NCBI RefSeq assembly: GCF_002077945.1
Contig: NZ_LVYD01000051.1
Span: forward strand, 124,001 to 188,000
DNA from: Niastella vici
GTDB lineage: Bacteria; Bacteroidota; Bacteroidia; Chitinophagales; Chitinophagaceae
Length of the DNA stretch: 64,000 bases
Direction of reading: 5' to 3'
Below are positions 16,852-27,229 of the stretch, one piece after another (position 1 is the stretch's first letter; the number at the start of each line of letters is the position of its first letter). Both the position numbers and the translations under genes were made by a program. The notes below the pieces were generated by a model, which did no database searches, was not told the origin of the DNA, and worked only from the letters and a program-made list of their open reading frames with translations.

Positions 16852-18094
16852 TATGTTTTTTAATAAGAGATTGTATAAAGTTAGCCGATACCTCCACTGC
16901 TGCGGCGATATCGTTCAATTCAACATTTTCCAGCGGGTTGTGGCTGATGCCTTTAAAACATCGCACAAACAACATGGCGACCGGTGATACCGGCGCTACT
17001 GCTACCGCATCATGACCGGCTCCGCTTACCAGGTTGATGGCTTCATAACCTGCCTGCTGAACCGACTGCGTGAGCAACCGGTTCAAATTGGCATCGGCCT
17101 TCACCGGATTGGTTTCCTGTACCGGTTCCCAGGTAAAGGCGATATTACGCCGCTTACATATGGCTTCGCCAAGTTGCTCGAGGTAAATAAAGCAGGATGT
17201 TAACACGGCCTGATTGGCACTTCGTAAGTCGAGCGTACAACTCACTTCGCCGGGAATTACATTACTGGCTGCATGGGCAATTTGTAAAGTGCCAACGGTT
17301 GCCAGTACCTGCTGCATATGACTGCTGGCGAATCGCTCTGCTTCCAGAATGAATTCAGCTGCGGCACATAAGGCATCGTTGCGCATTTGCATAGGTACGG
17401 TTCCGGCATGCCCTGCTTCTCCCCTGAAAGTGATGGCAATTCTTTTTTGTCCGGCAATGGCCGTAACAATACCAACGGGAATATTTTTTTCAAACAATAC
17501 GGGTCCCTGTTCAATATGGATCTCAAAATAGCCCAGCCAATTGCCCATAGGGATGGCATCCTGGGGTAACAGGGTAGGGTCGCCTCCCATTGCCTGAATT
17601 ACATCATATAACTTAGCACCAGCATTATCCTGTTTGGTGAGCAGGCTGTTATCGAATTGCCCGGCCACTACTTTGCTGCCCAGGTAAGTGGTATGAAAGC
17701 GGCAGCCTTCTTCATCGCAAAAAGCAATGAGCTCAAGGTGAAAGGGAAGGCGGGTGTTTTGTTTAACCAACTGTTCAACCAGGTTAATTCCCATGAGCAC
17801 GCCCAGCGGCCCATCGAATTTACCGGCATTGACAACCGTATCAATATGCGATGCAATGACCAGTGTTTTCGCACCGGCTTTTGCCGAAGCCAGTCTTCCT
17901 CTTACATTGCCAATATGATCAATGTGGGTTTGTAAACCTGCTTCCTGCATCCATTGGGCCACTAGCGTTCTCCCTTTTATGAAAGCATCGGTGCCGTACG
18001 TACGGGTAATAACACCTGGCGTTTCACTGATGGACGCCAGTTCATTGATGCGTTGCTGAATAATGGTTGCCTGTTGTAGGTTATGGGGTATCAA
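16841..18094 (-). CDS. allC: allantoate amidohydrolase (M20 family)
   Basis: 417 aa. It hydrolyses allantoate to ureidoglycine, CO2 and ammonia. M20/hydantoinase-carbamoylase metal-site motifs are present: H83 in ASHIDTV, D94 in KFDGPLG and E128-E129 in FCDEEGCRF. Later landmarks are IEQGPVLF, GEAGHAGTVPM, DLRSAN and SGAGHDAVAVA. It overlaps the allB stop (18081-18094) and the ureidoglycine aminohydrolase start, so three successive pathway enzymes are translationally linked. A related enzyme, ureidoglycolate amidohydrolase, belongs to the same family; neighbours favour allantoate as substrate. Confidence 0.93.
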   Translation of the reverse strand: MIPHNLQQATIIQQRINELASISETPGVITRTYGTDAFIKGRTLVAQWMQEAGLQTHIDHIGNVRGRLASAKAGAKTLVIASHIDTVVNAGKFDGPLGVLMGINLVEQLVKQNTRLPFHLELIAFCDEEGCRFHTTYLGSKVVAGQFDNSLLTKQDNAGAKLYDVIQAMGGDPTLLPQDAIPMGNWLGYFEIHIEQGPVLFEKNIPVGIVTAIAGQKRIAITFRGEAGHAGTVPMQMRNDALCAAAEFILEAERFASSHMQQVLATVGTLQIAHAASNVIPGEVSCTLDLRSANQAVLTSCFIYLEQLGEAICKRRNIAFTWEPVQETNPVKADANLNRLLTQSVQQAGYEAINLVSGAGHDAVAVAPVSPVAMLFVRCFKGISHNPLENVELNDIAAAVEVSANFIQSLIKKHNAG

Positions 18095-19427
18095 GTGTTA
18101 TTATTTTTCCTTTGTTTGGGGCTGGGAAATTTCCCTTATCAAAAACCAATTCACCGGCCAGCCAGGTTTGTTCTACCACTCCATATAATTCCTGGTTCAG
18201 GTACGGTGTTAATTTATGTTTATGATGTAATTGATCAGCTGTTACTATGAATTTTTTATTGGGGTTCCATACAACAAGATCGGCACTGTACCCCCTGGCT
18301 ATTTTCCCTTTTAGTTTTTTCAGGGCAGAAAATTCTGCCGGGTTGGTGCTTAGCCATTTGGCCATGCCGGCCACCGGTATATTCCGCTGGCGGGCGGCGG
18401 TCCACAGAACAGGCAATGCCAGTTGCAGCGATGCAATACCGCCCCATGCTTTCATTAAATTGCCCGATTCCACTTCTTTCAGGGCCGGAGGGGCCGGGGA
18501 ATGGTCTGTTGCTACAAAATCAATGATGCCATCCTGCAAAGCCTGCCATAATTGTTCGTTGTTCGCTTTTTCCCTGATAGGTGGTGCGCATTTGAAGGCG
18601 GTTTGTGCATCGGGTATTTCTTCTGCATTAAAATACAAATAATGCTGGGCTGTTTCCACGGTAAGGGGCAACCCTTTTTCCTTCGCCTGTTTTATTTGGG
18701 ATATTGAGTTGGCTGTTGAAAGATGTACGATATGCACATGGCACTGATATTGCTCACAAAGCCGTATCATCAATGCAATGGCTTCGTCTTCCCATGCTGC
18801 AGGCCGCGATGCCAGATAGTTTTTATAAGAGCGTTCGTTATTCTCCGTTTGTGAGCTTGCAGGGGTGGTTAATTCGCAATGTACCAGCAGCGGCAGTTTA
18901 TGCCGGGCAATAATGGGCATGGCCTTGTGCAGGTCATTTTCAGTGACATTGGGAAATTCATCAATACCACTATGGGTAAGAAATGCTTTAAAACCCAGCA
19001 CGCCTTTTTCTATCAGCTTTTCAATTTCTTTATCATTTCCGGGAACAATACCTCCCCAGAAACCACAGTTAATCTGTAATTGTCCGGTTGCTGCTGCGGC
19101 TTTTTTATCGAAAGCTTCGGCGGTGGTGGTGACCGGTGATGAATTCAGGGGCATATCAACCAGGGTAGTAATACCGCCGGCTGCTGCCGAGCGGGTACCG
19201 GTCGCAAACCCTTCCCAGTGTGTACGGCCGGGTTCATTCAGGTGAACATGGGGGTCAACCAGCCCCGGCATTAGCACCGAATCGCCAATATCAATGGCCT
19301 CGCGTTTAAGGTGCGGTGGTAGGTTGGTGTCAAAACCGGTAATGACACCATCCTGAATTGATACAAAGCCTTCCCTGATACCCTCAGGAGTACAAATGTT
19401 TTTACCTTTTATGACCGCAAACACCAT
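18081..19427 (-). CDS. allB: allantoinase
   Basis: 448 aa, cyclic amidohydrolase superfamily. It opens allantoin to allantoate. The binuclear metal site is seen as DPHVHLNEPG (H60, H62), carboxylated K147 in LGFKAFL, H183 in LLVHCE, HIVHLST and DFVATDHSPAP. The allantoinase-type GRTHWEGFATGTRSAAAGG distinguishes it from dihydropyrimidinase, which is encoded separately at 36164. First gene of the minus-strand allantoin run, divergent from uricase. Confidence 0.95.
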   Translation of the reverse strand: MVFAVIKGKNICTPEGIREGFVSIQDGVITGFDTNLPPHLKREAIDIGDSVLMPGLVDPHVHLNEPGRTHWEGFATGTRSAAAGGITTLVDMPLNSSPVTTTAEAFDKKAAAATGQLQINCGFWGGIVPGNDKEIEKLIEKGVLGFKAFLTHSGIDEFPNVTENDLHKAMPIIARHKLPLLVHCELTTPASSQTENNERSYKNYLASRPAAWEDEAIALMIRLCEQYQCHVHIVHLSTANSISQIKQAKEKGLPLTVETAQHYLYFNAEEIPDAQTAFKCAPPIREKANNEQLWQALQDGIIDFVATDHSPAPPALKEVESGNLMKAWGGIASLQLALPVLWTAARQRNIPVAGMAKWLSTNPAEFSALKKLKGKIARGYSADLVVWNPNKKFIVTADQLHHKHKLTPYLNQELYGVVEQTWLAGELVFDKGNFPAPNKGKIITLDTP

Positions 19428-19458
19428 AATAGAATATTAAAGGCTCTACTAAAAATAG

Positions 19459-19470
19459 ACAATTAATTGT
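19459..19470. promoter_or_regulatory. palindrome in the allB/uricase divergent promoter region
   Basis: Perfect 12-bp palindrome ACAATTAATTGT, midway between allB (start 19427) and uricase (start 19506). It is a candidate operator for coordinated control of both directions; the regulator is unknown. Confidence 0.35.
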
Positions 19471-19505
19471 TTATATTGAGTATGCAATCATCAAAATACG
19501 CTGCT

Positions 19506-20351
19506 ATGTCAATTAAACTGGGAAAGAATACCTATGGTAAGAATGCTGTTAACTTATCCAAGATCATCCGCCACCCCGATTACCATGAATTCAGGCAAAT
19601 ATCAGTGAATGTAGTGCTGGAAGGTGATTTTGAAACGGCACATACCATCGGCGACAATTCAAAAATCCTGCCTACCGATACCCAGAAGAATACGGTGTAT
19701 GCATTGGCAAAGGAGCATTTTGTTTCTTCAATTGAAAGCTTTGGCCTGTACCTGGCCAACTATTTTAAAAGCAATAATCCCCAGGTTTCTTCTGCTACTA
19801 TTGAAATAACGGAGCATAGCTGGAAGCGGATGCAGTTCAATGGCGCCACACATCCGCATGCCTATTGCAGCGGGGGAGGGGAGAAGCATTCCGCCACCAT
19901 TGTGCAAACCAACAACGACATAACCGTTACATCAGGTATTATAGACATGCTAATCCTAAAAACTACCGACTCGGGTTTCGAGAATTATATAAAAGATCAA
20001 TACACCACGCTGAAAGAAACCAGTGACCGCGTTTTCGCCACGCAATGTGAAGTAAGCTGGAAGTACAATTCAACCAATATACTCTTCGTTGAATTATTCA
20101 ATGGAATACGCACCACTTTGCTACAGACTTTTGCCGACCACCAAAGTCTTTCTGTACAACACACCTTGTTTGCCATGGGCGAAGCTGTATTGAACCGGTT
20201 TGGGGCGGTGAAAGAGATCAGTTTGAAAATGCCCAACAAACATCATATTTTGTTCAACCTTGAACAATTTGGGATGGATAACAAGAATGAGATCTTTATT
20301 GCTACCGATGAACCATACGGGTATATTACGGGTACAGTAGTGCGTGAATAA
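19506..20351 (+). CDS. urate oxidase (uricase)
   Basis: 281 aa from ATG 19506 (MSIKLGKNTYGKNAV); in-frame starts at 19482 or a TTG at 19467 add residues unlike the family. It oxidises urate to 5-hydroxyisourate with O2, without cofactor. Uricase landmarks: YGKNAV holding the catalytic Lys, DNSKILPTDTQKNTVY with the catalytic Thr, HPHAYC, KTTDSGFENYIKDQYTTLKET and the C-terminal MPNKHHILFNLEQFG with the active-site Asn/His. It is divergent from allB and tail-to-tail, 5 bases apart, with the ureH-like gene. Cofactor-free eukaryote-like uricase, not the flavin HpxO type. Confidence 0.95.
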   Translation: MSIKLGKNTYGKNAVNLSKIIRHPDYHEFRQISVNVVLEGDFETAHTIGDNSKILPTDTQKNTVYALAKEHFVSSIESFGLYLANYFKSNNPQVSSATIEITEHSWKRMQFNGATHPHAYCSGGGEKHSATIVQTNNDITVTSGIIDMLILKTTDSGFENYIKDQYTTLKETSDRVFATQCEVSWKYNSTNILFVELFNGIRTTLLQTFADHQSLSVQHTLFAMGEAVLNRFGAVKEISLKMPNKHHILFNLEQFGMDNKNEIFIATDEPYGYITGTVVRE

Positions 20352-20356
20352 CCCGT

Positions 20357-21058
20357 TCACCATCCCATGAATACCATACCGGCGCCGCAAATAAAGAGTG
20401 AGAGCCCTCCCAGCGCATGAACATACCGCTCCAGCTTTTCGGTTTTCAGGAACGATATCCCATAATAGCCCAGTATTACCATTACCACCATGGTGGCCAG
20501 GGTGAAAAAGGTATAAACGAGGATCAGCAAAAACATGCCCCACCAGTTGTTTTGGGCGGCGGGGAAGTACAGTAAGGGGATCATGGGTTCGCAAGGCCCC
20601 AGTAAGAATATGATGAACAATACCCAGGGCGTTACTTTATATCTTTCGGTTGGCCGCACCGTTTCACCGTGTTTATGTTCATATACATACAGGGAACCGT
20701 CTTCATACGTATCGAAATGCTTATGGGCTTTTTTCTGATAAGCCCGCCTCCATCCCCAGATCCCATAGATCAAACCAAACGACAAAAGCACCCAGCCTGC
20801 CAGTCCGCCGCGAATATGTTCAAGCCAGTTGATCTTTGACAGCGACCAGCCGAGGGCAGCACCACCCAGTCCCAACAAAACGGAACTCCATACATGGCCG
20901 CAACCGCAAAGGAGCGTCCATAGCATTGTTTTGCCAAAGCGCCAGCCCCGGGCTTTGGCAATGGCAATAAAGGGCAAATAGTGATCGGGCCCGGTGAGCG
21001 TATGCAAACAGGCAATACCCGTGGCTGTTAGCATCAATATTTGCAGTTCAGTTAACAT
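20357..21058 (-). CDS. UreH-like nickel transport membrane protein
   Basis: 233 aa from ATG 21058 ([14 protein letters not shown]); the frame extends to 21178, but that part overlaps ureD deeply and is not membrane-like. Six or so transmembrane helices, with HTLTGPDHYLPF near the N-terminus (the His/Asp metal motif of UreH/NiCoT-type permeases), a His-rich cytoplasmic loop (HKHFDTYED, YEHKHGE) and LLGPCEPMIPLLYFPA. It likely supplies Ni for urease. It is the last gene of the urease run and overlaps the ureD stop by 11 bases. The transported ion is inferred from context. Confidence 0.82.
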   Translation of the reverse strand: MLTELQILMLTATGIACLHTLTGPDHYLPFIAIAKARGWRFGKTMLWTLLCGCGHVWSSVLLGLGGAALGWSLSKINWLEHIRGGLAGWVLLSFGLIYGIWGWRRAYQKKAHKHFDTYEDGSLYVYEHKHGETVRPTERYKVTPWVLFIIFLLGPCEPMIPLLYFPAAQNNWWGMFLLILVYTFFTLATMVVMVILGYYGISFLKTEKLERYVHALGGLSLFICGAGMVFMGW

Positions 21059-21863
21059 GTGCGCCCTGGGTTTTAACAGGATTGTGTTTATTGACTGTAA
21101 CCAGCCTGGCGATTGCATGCTGGCAATTGAATAATTGTTCGGCTTTGTACCCCAACAACCGCACAATAAGGCCGTCATTTGCCAGTGTACTTATTCCGTA
21201 GGTGATCTCCTTTTGTTGTAGCAGGAATGCATTGATCGTTTCATAATGCGGGGATATCGTTTCCGGATCATCAAGTATGATCAAACTGGCCTGGTGTGTA
21301 AATCCTTCCCACTGACCAATGGCATGTACTGGGGTGATGCCTGGTTCAACCAGCCAGTTTTCCCTGATAATAAGCCGGCCGTTCATATATACTTCCGTTA
21401 AGCTGTGATACTTTACAAAATCAAATTGCTCTCCGTTCAATTTGCGGCCGCAGGTCAAAAGCTCGCCCCAGATCAACCGGTTGTTGCCCTGCAGGTATAT
21501 TTTATTGCAGCCTGTAAAAACAGCCTGTTTATGCGGAACCGCCGGGTGCGGAATGTATACCAGGCCAGCGCCTTTTTGCAGGTACACTTCCGTATTTTGC
21601 CGGGCGCCGTTTTTCATGTTGAAGAGTCGTTGATACGATTGCGTATGTAAATACAGGCAACTCTCCTCCTCTATATTGATCTTTATCTGGTAGTCGTCAC
21701 CGTCAAGCACGCCTGGTGAAGAACACATCAACATCAGGTGTAAGGGGCCGGCCTGTTTATCTTCCGTAATATTGGCCACTTTGAATGGCGGGGTATAATA
21801 GGTTTGTTTCAGGCAGGTGATGCCATTACGAACAGCGGTTTGTATGTGCAGGCGTGCATTCAT
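21048..21863 (-). CDS. ureD: urease accessory protein UreD
   Basis: 271 aa. Scaffold of the UreDFG complex that delivers Ni to the urease active site. Landmarks: [47 protein letters not shown], and [16 protein letters not shown]. Start overlaps the ureG stop as ATGA (21860-21863). UreD proteins are divergent and the call is strengthened by the flanking ureG. Confidence 0.93.
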   Translation of the reverse strand: MNARLHIQTAVRNGITCLKQTYYTPPFKVANITEDKQAGPLHLMLMCSSPGVLDGDDYQIKINIEEESCLYLHTQSYQRLFNMKNGARQNTEVYLQKGAGLVYIPHPAVPHKQAVFTGCNKIYLQGNNRLIWGELLTCGRKLNGEQFDFVKYHSLTEVYMNGRLIIRENWLVEPGITPVHAIGQWEGFTHQASLIILDDPETISPHYETINAFLLQQKEITYGISTLANDGLIVRLLGYKAEQLFNCQHAIARLVTVNKHNPVKTQGAHVN

Positions 21864-22495
21864 CGGTACAGGATCGGTTCTGTTGTTTCTTCCAGCAAGG
21901 CATATTTCTTTATCCAGTTAATGACAGCAGCCAGGCCTTCCCCATTCATGAGGTTGGTAAACACAAAAGGCTGGCCGTTTCGCATTTTGCGGGCGTCGCG
22001 TTCCATCACTTCCAAACTGGCGCCTACGTAAGGAGCCAGGTCAATTTTATTGATCACCAGCAGATCGCTGCGTGTAATACCCGGACCGCCCTTGCGTGGT
22101 ATTTTATCTCCTTCCGCTACATCAATTACAAAGATGGTGAGGTCGGCGAGGTCAGGACTAAAAGTGGCCGATAAGTTATCGCCACCGCTTTCAATAAAAA
22201 TGAGCTGCACGTCTGTAAGACGGGCGGCCATTTCTTCTACGGCTTCCAGGTTCATGCTCGCATCTTCCCGGATGGCAGTATGCGGACAACCGCCTGTTTC
22301 AACCCCAATGATCCTATCGGCCGGCAACGAACTATTTTTGGTCAGGAACTCCGCATCTTCTTTTGTATAGATATCGTTGGTAATAACCCCAATGCTATAG
22401 GCTGGATATAACTTTCGTGTCAGGCGTTCTATCAATGCCGTTTTGCCCGAACCAACGGGACCGGCGATCCCTATTTTTATATAAGTTCTTTCCAT
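21860..22495 (-). CDS. ureG: urease accessory GTPase UreG
   Basis: 211 aa from ATG 22495 ([17 protein letters not shown]); an in-frame extension to 22561 overlaps ureF and lacks homology. P-loop GPVGSGKT (12-19), Ni-binding CPH in [33 protein letters not shown] and guanine-specificity NKID are all present. It hydrolyses GTP to drive Ni insertion into urease. The N-terminus lacks the His-rich stretch found in some UreG. Coupled to ureD by a 4-base overlap. Confidence 0.97.
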   Translation of the reverse strand: MERTYIKIGIAGPVGSGKTALIERLTRKLYPAYSIGVITNDIYTKEDAEFLTKNSSLPADRIIGVETGGCPHTAIREDASMNLEAVEEMAARLTDVQLIFIESGGDNLSATFSPDLADLTIFVIDVAEGDKIPRKGGPGITRSDLLVINKIDLAPYVGASLEVMERDARKMRNGQPFVFTNLMNGEGLAAVINWIKKYALLEETTEPILYR

Positions 22496-22505
22496 ATCTC
22501 GCGCT

Positions 22506-23192
22506 TTAAGACATATATAATCTCGAATACAATTGCTCATGCTGCATACTGCGGATATCAAAACCGGTGCAGCAAAGACCGATCATCTCCCTGTTGGGTT
22601 GTAAATTGTTTTTTACCAGCTCAGTGATCAACGGTTGTAATGAAAACAATAGTGCCTGTCCGCTTTGCTGGCTCAACGGTATCAGTTTAACACTGTTGGT
22701 CACAAAGCCTGCTGCTGCGTTGTAATAAAAACCACTGAGGGCATCTGTTTTAGGTATTTGCAGCGCCTGGGCAATAATGCCAAACGCCACGCAATAATGC
22801 CCGGATAATTCTTTGGTTTGAACCGCGGTCGCATACCGGTTTAACCAGTCGTTGTTGCATAAGGGCTGAAATATCTTAATAAGGCGCACCCCCAACTTCT
22901 GACTGGCCTGCCGCATTTCCCGGGGAAGTTTAACCGCCGTGCAAAGATCATCCAGTTGTTTTATTTCATCAGCCTCGTTGCCTGCAATTGCATCATACAC
23001 CAGGGAAACAAGGGCCGCATCGGTGTAATGGATATTTTGTGATAGCATACCCGTTACAAATTCGTTGGCAGTGGCCTCATTGTTTACGATGCCCAGTTGT
23101 ACATAGGTTTCCAGTGAGGCCGAATGCGCGAACCCGCCGACGGGTAAAGCCGGATCGCTTAACTGTAATAATCGTATCAATGCGGGGTTCAT
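22506..23192 (-). CDS. ureF: urease accessory protein UreF
   Basis: 228 aa, all-helical. Landmarks: [27 protein letters not shown] at the N-terminus, [13 protein letters not shown], and the C-terminal helix bundle. It binds UreD and acts as the GTPase-regulating partner of UreG. The start overlaps the ureE stop by 4 bases; the ureG start follows 10 bases after its stop. Confidence 0.95.
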   Translation of the reverse strand: MNPALIRLLQLSDPALPVGGFAHSASLETYVQLGIVNNEATANEFVTGMLSQNIHYTDAALVSLVYDAIAGNEADEIKQLDDLCTAVKLPREMRQASQKLGVRLIKIFQPLCNNDWLNRYATAVQTKELSGHYCVAFGIIAQALQIPKTDALSGFYYNAAAGFVTNSVKLIPLSQQSGQALLFSLQPLITELVKNNLQPNREMIGLCCTGFDIRSMQHEQLYSRLYMS

Positions 23193-23692
23193 ACGCCGGA
23201 ATTAGTGAGTTGCATGATCTTCGTAAACAAACTGGTATTGCTATGTGCGTGTGGCGCTACGGTCGTTTTCAACGGTTGCAGTAGTTTTCTTTTATCCTGT
23301 TTTATGGCATAGCCCTGCATTGATAATAACCGGAACAGCGGCATTTCAAAGGGTACCAGCACTTCCTCCTTTTCAAAGAAAAGGGGCAGGTGTTTGTTCC
23401 CGATCTCATAACAAACCGAAGCCATTTCGAACAGGTTGGCAGGTTGTATAACCAGCACTTCACAGGGCAAAATGTTTACCGCAATAATAGTTGTATCATC
23501 TTCATATAAGATATCGCCCTGGGTGAGCATCGGATCTTTATCGAGGAACTTCAGGGCCAGCTCAGTGCCTTCCTGGGTTTGCTTTCGTAAAATACGTTTG
23601 CTGCTTTCAAACCACTCCAGTTGCAACCAATCGATACGCCGGTTATTGATATTTGTACTGTGAAGGTTCCCTATCTTTTGTTGTATCAGCAT
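23189..23692 (-). CDS. ureE: urease accessory Ni chaperone UreE
   Basis: 167 aa. N-terminal peptide-binding domain (DWLQLEWFESSKRILRKQT, LTQGDILYED) and C-terminal metal-binding domain (CYEIGNKHLPLFFEKEEVLVPF with the conserved GN-H). The C-terminus has only a short histidine pair (APHAHS) rather than the long His tail of Klebsiella UreE, so Ni storage capacity is probably low. Lies 18 bases downstream of ureC. Confidence 0.95.
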   Translation of the reverse strand: MLIQQKIGNLHSTNINNRRIDWLQLEWFESSKRILRKQTQEGTELALKFLDKDPMLTQGDILYEDDTTIIAVNILPCEVLVIQPANLFEMASVCYEIGNKHLPLFFEKEEVLVPFEMPLFRLLSMQGYAIKQDKRKLLQPLKTTVAPHAHSNTSLFTKIMQLTNSGV

Positions 23693-23710
23693 TGCTAGGT
23701 TTTATTTTTC

Positions 23711-25432
23711 TTAAAACAGGAAATACCGTTGGGCCAGTGGGGCAACGGCTATGGGCTCGCAGGTTATAGGTTGGCCATTTACCCTTACTTCATAATTTTC
23801 AGGGTTCACTTCAATGGCTGGCGTTGCGTTGTTGTGAACCATATCTTTTTTACCAATGTTGCGGCAGTTTGTGACCGGAACGATCATTTTTTTCAATCCA
23901 TACTGAGCTACTGCATTATTATCAATTGATAGCTGTGAAACAAAAGTAGCGCAGGTAGTGTGCAATGCTTTTCCGTAGGCGCCAAACATTGGCCGGTAAA
24001 TAACAGGTTGCGGGGTAGGGATCGACGCATTGGGATCGCCCATTCTGCTGGCGATGATCATGCCGCCTTTGATGATCATTTCGGGTTTTGCGCCAAACAA
24101 AGCCGGCTTCCATAGTACGAGGTCGGCCAGTTTACCGGGTTCCAGCGAACCAACATACGATGAAATGCCATGTGTTACAGCCGGGTTGATGGTATACTTG
24201 CTTACATATCTTTTAACCCGGAAATTATCATTGCCTTTGCCGGCATCTTCGGATAAAGCGCCCCGTTGTACTTTCATTTTATGGGCGGTTTGCCAGGTGC
24301 GAATGATCACTTCACTGACCCGGCCCATCGCCTGCGAATCGGAACTCATCATACTGAATACGCCCATATCGTGCAAAATATCTTCAGCGGCAATTGTTTC
24401 GGGCCGAATACGGGAATCGGCAAAAGAAACATCTTCGGGAACCGATTTGTCGAGGTGATGACAAACCATCAGCATATCGAGGTGTTCATCGATCGTGTTC
24501 ACGGTGAATGGCCGGGTAGGGTTGGTAGAGGAAGGAAGCACATGGGGATACATGGCTGCCTTTATAATATCCGGTGCGTGGCCGCCACCGGCTCCTTCGG
24601 TATGGTAGGTGTGGATCACCCGGCCATTGATGGCGTTGATGGTGTCTTCCAGAAATCCGGCTTCATTCAGGGTGTCGGTGTGAATGGCCACCTGTACATC
24701 GAACTGATCGGCGATGCGCAGCGCTGCATCGATAACAGCGGGTGTGCTGCCCCAGTCTTCATGGATCTTTAACCCCAATGCGCCGGCTGCAATTTGCTCG
24801 GCCAGCGGTGGTAAAGCAGCACAATTGCCCTTGCCCAGAAAACCGAGGTTCATAGGAAAGGCATCTGCCGCTTCCAGCATCTTCTGAATATTCCAGGCGC
24901 CGGGGGTTACTGTAGTGGCGTTGGTGCCATCTGCCGGTCCCGTACCTCCACCGATCATGGTAGTAATGCCGCTATACAGCGCATGATCTATCTGCTGCGG
25001 GCAAATGAAATGAATATGTGTATCGATGCCACCGGCTGTGGCAATGAGGCCTGCGCCGCCATGCACTTCGGTAGCTGCGCCAATGATCATATTGGCATCC
25101 ACCCCATCCATAGTGTCGGGATTGCCGGCTTTACCAATGCCAACGATCTTCCCGTCTTTAATGCCAATGTCGGCTTTTACAATGCCCCAGTGGTCAATGA
25201 TCATTACGTTGGTGATCACCAGGTCCAGCACACCTTCATTACGCGTTGCCCGGGCCGATTGGGCCATGCCATCGCGAATGGTTTTGCCGCCGCCGAATTT
25301 GGCTTCATCGCCATATACGGTAAAGTCTTTTTCTATTTCAATAAATAGTTCGGTATCGCCCAAGCGCACTTTATCGCCCGTGGTAGGGCCATACATATTG
25401 GCATATTTGATGCGATTGATGGGCAGGCTCAT
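23711..25432 (-). CDS. ureC: urease alpha (catalytic) subunit
   Basis: 573 aa, full length. The di-nickel centre is intact: H139 and H141 (DTHIHF), carbamylated K222 (GLKIHED), H251, H274-region, and D365 (SSDSQAMG); the mobile flap has C324-H325 (MVCHHLDKS). It hydrolyses urea to ammonia and carbamate. The start overlaps the ureB stop by 4 bases. Separate gamma, beta and alpha genes mark this as the usual bacterial three-subunit enzyme. Confidence 0.98.
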   Translation of the reverse strand: MSLPINRIKYANMYGPTTGDKVRLGDTELFIEIEKDFTVYGDEAKFGGGKTIRDGMAQSARATRNEGVLDLVITNVMIIDHWGIVKADIGIKDGKIVGIGKAGNPDTMDGVDANMIIGAATEVHGGAGLIATAGGIDTHIHFICPQQIDHALYSGITTMIGGGTGPADGTNATTVTPGAWNIQKMLEAADAFPMNLGFLGKGNCAALPPLAEQIAAGALGLKIHEDWGSTPAVIDAALRIADQFDVQVAIHTDTLNEAGFLEDTINAINGRVIHTYHTEGAGGGHAPDIIKAAMYPHVLPSSTNPTRPFTVNTIDEHLDMLMVCHHLDKSVPEDVSFADSRIRPETIAAEDILHDMGVFSMMSSDSQAMGRVSEVIIRTWQTAHKMKVQRGALSEDAGKGNDNFRVKRYVSKYTINPAVTHGISSYVGSLEPGKLADLVLWKPALFGAKPEMIIKGGMIIASRMGDPNASIPTPQPVIYRPMFGAYGKALHTTCATFVSQLSIDNNAVAQYGLKKMIVPVTNCRNIGKKDMVHNNATPAIEVNPENYEVRVNGQPITCEPIAVAPLAQRYFLF

Positions 25433-25800
25433 ACAGATTGGTTTTTGAATTGACCGGTTTGTGCGTTTTGTATTGCTTCCTGTTTATTGGCGTCGGATAG
25501 TTCGCCGTTCACCAGGTTGTTGAATCCATATATTTTTTGCGCTCCGCCGAAAGTAACCAGCTGCACTTCTTTTTCTTCACCGGGTTCAAAACGTACAGCA
25601 GTACCTGCCGGAATATTGAGCCGCATGCCGTATGCGGCCGGGCGGTTGAACTGAAGTTGCCGGTTCACTTCAAAGAAATGAAAATGTGACCCGATCTGTA
25701 CCGGCCTGTCACCGGTATTCACTACCACAACAGTGGTGGTGGTGCGGCCTGCATTGGCAATAATGTCATCGGGTTTCAATACGTATTCTCCGGGGATCAT
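25429..25800 (-). CDS. ureB: urease beta subunit
   Basis: 123 aa. Landmarks: [54 protein letters not shown] (as in MRLNIPAG) and YGFNNLVNG. Structural subunit of the (alpha-beta-gamma)3 urease. Its ATG is immediately preceded by the 11-mer that also precedes uraD. Lies 22 bases after ureA. Confidence 0.97.
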   Translation of the reverse strand: MIPGEYVLKPDDIIANAGRTTTTVVVVNTGDRPVQIGSHFHFFEVNRQLQFNRPAAYGMRLNIPAGTAVRFEPGEEKEVQLVTFGGAQKIYGFNNLVNGELSDANKQEAIQNAQTGQFKNQSV

Positions 25801-25811
25801 GGTCGTTGATT
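25801..25811 (-). promoter_or_regulatory. conserved leader abutting the ureB start codon
   Basis: Minus-strand AATCAACGACC directly before the ureB ATG; the uraD start carries AATCAACGACT at the identical position (16000-16010). Other starts in the urease and allantoin runs do not show it. Confidence 0.35.
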
Positions 25812-25822
25812 ATGGTGAAAAA

Positions 25823-26125
25823 CTATCTGATAGGGTCGTGTACAGTTACCAGTTTGGTGCCATCGGGAAACGTGGCTTCAATCTGAATTTCAGGGATCAT
25901 TTCAGGTACACCTTCCATTACATCATCGCGGGTTAATATAGTAGCGCCATATTGCATAAGCTCAGCTACTGATTTACCATCACGGGCAGCTTCCTGCAGA
26001 TGGCTGCTGATAAGGGCGATGGCTTCGGGATAATTCAATTTCAATCCCCGGGCTCTTCGCTTTTCTGCCAGCTCTCCTGCCAGAAATAATAAAAGTTTTT
26101 CTGACTCTCTTGGTGTAAGATGCAT
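25823..26125 (-). CDS. ureA: urease gamma subunit
   Basis: 100 aa, standard length. Landmarks: [55 protein letters not shown] and the C-terminal TVHDPIR. First of the urease structural genes, 90 bases after xdhC, so urease may be transcribed both by read-through from the xdh genes and from a promoter in that gap. Confidence 0.97.
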   Translation of the reverse strand: MHLTPRESEKLLLFLAGELAEKRRARGLKLNYPEAIALISSHLQEAARDGKSVAELMQYGATILTRDDVMEGVPEMIPEIQIEATFPDGTKLVTVHDPIR

Positions 26126-26215
26126 ATATAAAAATGATAAATCAGGTATATAGTGAAATGGAAATACTGACCGGCAGGCAATAATTTAAGTTAGGGAAAA
26201 AAATGATTCGGTGAG

Positions 26216-27229
26216 TTATTTGCCAACACTATTCTTCACCTGAATGATCTGCGCTGCAATACTGATGGCAATTTCTTCCGGGGTTTCACTGTGAATGCCA
26301 ATGCCAACCGGCGCATGTATAGGTTGTAACAAAGAGCCCGGCACACCTTCGGTGCGGTAATCGTTGAACATTTTTTCGATCTTGCTTTTACTGCCTAGTA
26401 ATCCGAAATAGGTAAAGGGCCTGTTCCAGAGGGCTCTAAGTGCTATGTCGTCGGTGCGATAACCTACCGTCATAACAACAACATATTGATTTTCTCCGCC
26501 GGGTACCAGCGCTGCCAGTTCTTTATAATCGTCAATTATTTTTTTCTCGTGTGCATAGCTGTTCTCCTGAAATGTTTTCAGGCTCGAGCGGTCGTCGTAC
26601 AAATGAATATAAAATTCCATTTCCTGCATCAGGCGGCAGAGCGCCAGGGCGCAATGCCCGGCGCCAATTACGTATAAATGGTTCTTGTAGCCCGTTTTTT
26701 CCCGGTACAACCACTCTACTTCAGAAGTCATGGAAAAATAAAGATCAGTGTCGGGGCTGCCGGTAGCGAAATGTATGCCGGTGGGCGATAATTGCAGGGT
26801 GCCATTCTGGTGTTGTTCCAGGCTGGCAATGAGGTGTTTAATAGTGGGCGCATCTTCCTGCGATACCCGGTAAATTAGAATGGTTTGCTCGCCCGAACAG
26901 ATCATGCCGCTCTGATTGGTAGCCGCTGATTTATTGTGAAATTGTTTTTTTATAGTGATCTTCGACTCATCTGTATAGGTATTCTGTAAGTCGGAGAATT
27001 GCAGGGAAACGCCTGCTTTCAACCTGTCCTTTGCTGTCTCAATAAATTTATGTTCCATAATGCCACCGCCGATAGATCCTGCTATTTCACCGGCTGCATT
27101 CACTGCCATAGAGAAGCCGGCACGGCCCGGACTGCTTCCTTCGCTTTGCAGCACATACAGCAACATAACCGGCACCTGCTGCTGCAGGCTTTTATTTATC
27201 AACTGCCAGATGATTAGTTGTTTCTTCAT
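26216..27229 (-). CDS. xdhC: XdhC-family xanthine dehydrogenase maturation protein
   Basis: 337 aa from ATG 27229 (MKKQLIIWQLINKSL; a start at 27238 adds three residues). XdhC binds molybdenum cofactor, protects it and helps insert its terminal sulfur into XDH. The N-terminal domain shows VLQSEGSSPGRAGFSMAV and GSIGGGIMEHKF; the C-terminal Rossmann domain has LYVIGAGHCALALCRL and GLLGSKSKIEKM, with the typical end HAPVGIGIHSETPEEIAISIAAQ. The start lies inside the end of xdhB (38-47 bp overlap). Confidence 0.93.
   Translation of the reverse strand: MKKQLIIWQLINKSLQQQVPVMLLYVLQSEGSSPGRAGFSMAVNAAGEIAGSIGGGIMEHKFIETAKDRLKAGVSLQFSDLQNTYTDESKITIKKQFHNKSAATNQSGMICSGEQTILIYRVSQEDAPTIKHLIASLEQHQNGTLQLSPTGIHFATGSPDTDLYFSMTSEVEWLYREKTGYKNHLYVIGAGHCALALCRLMQEMEFYIHLYDDRSSLKTFQENSYAHEKKIIDDYKELAALVPGGENQYVVVMTVGYRTDDIALRALWNRPFTYFGLLGSKSKIEKMFNDYRTEGVPGSLLQPIHAPVGIGIHSETPEEIAISIAAQIIQVKNSVGK

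Noticed and set aside
22496-22561. N-terminal extension of ureG
   Set aside because: Overlaps ureF and adds residues not found in Ure[18 protein letters not shown] is the natural start.
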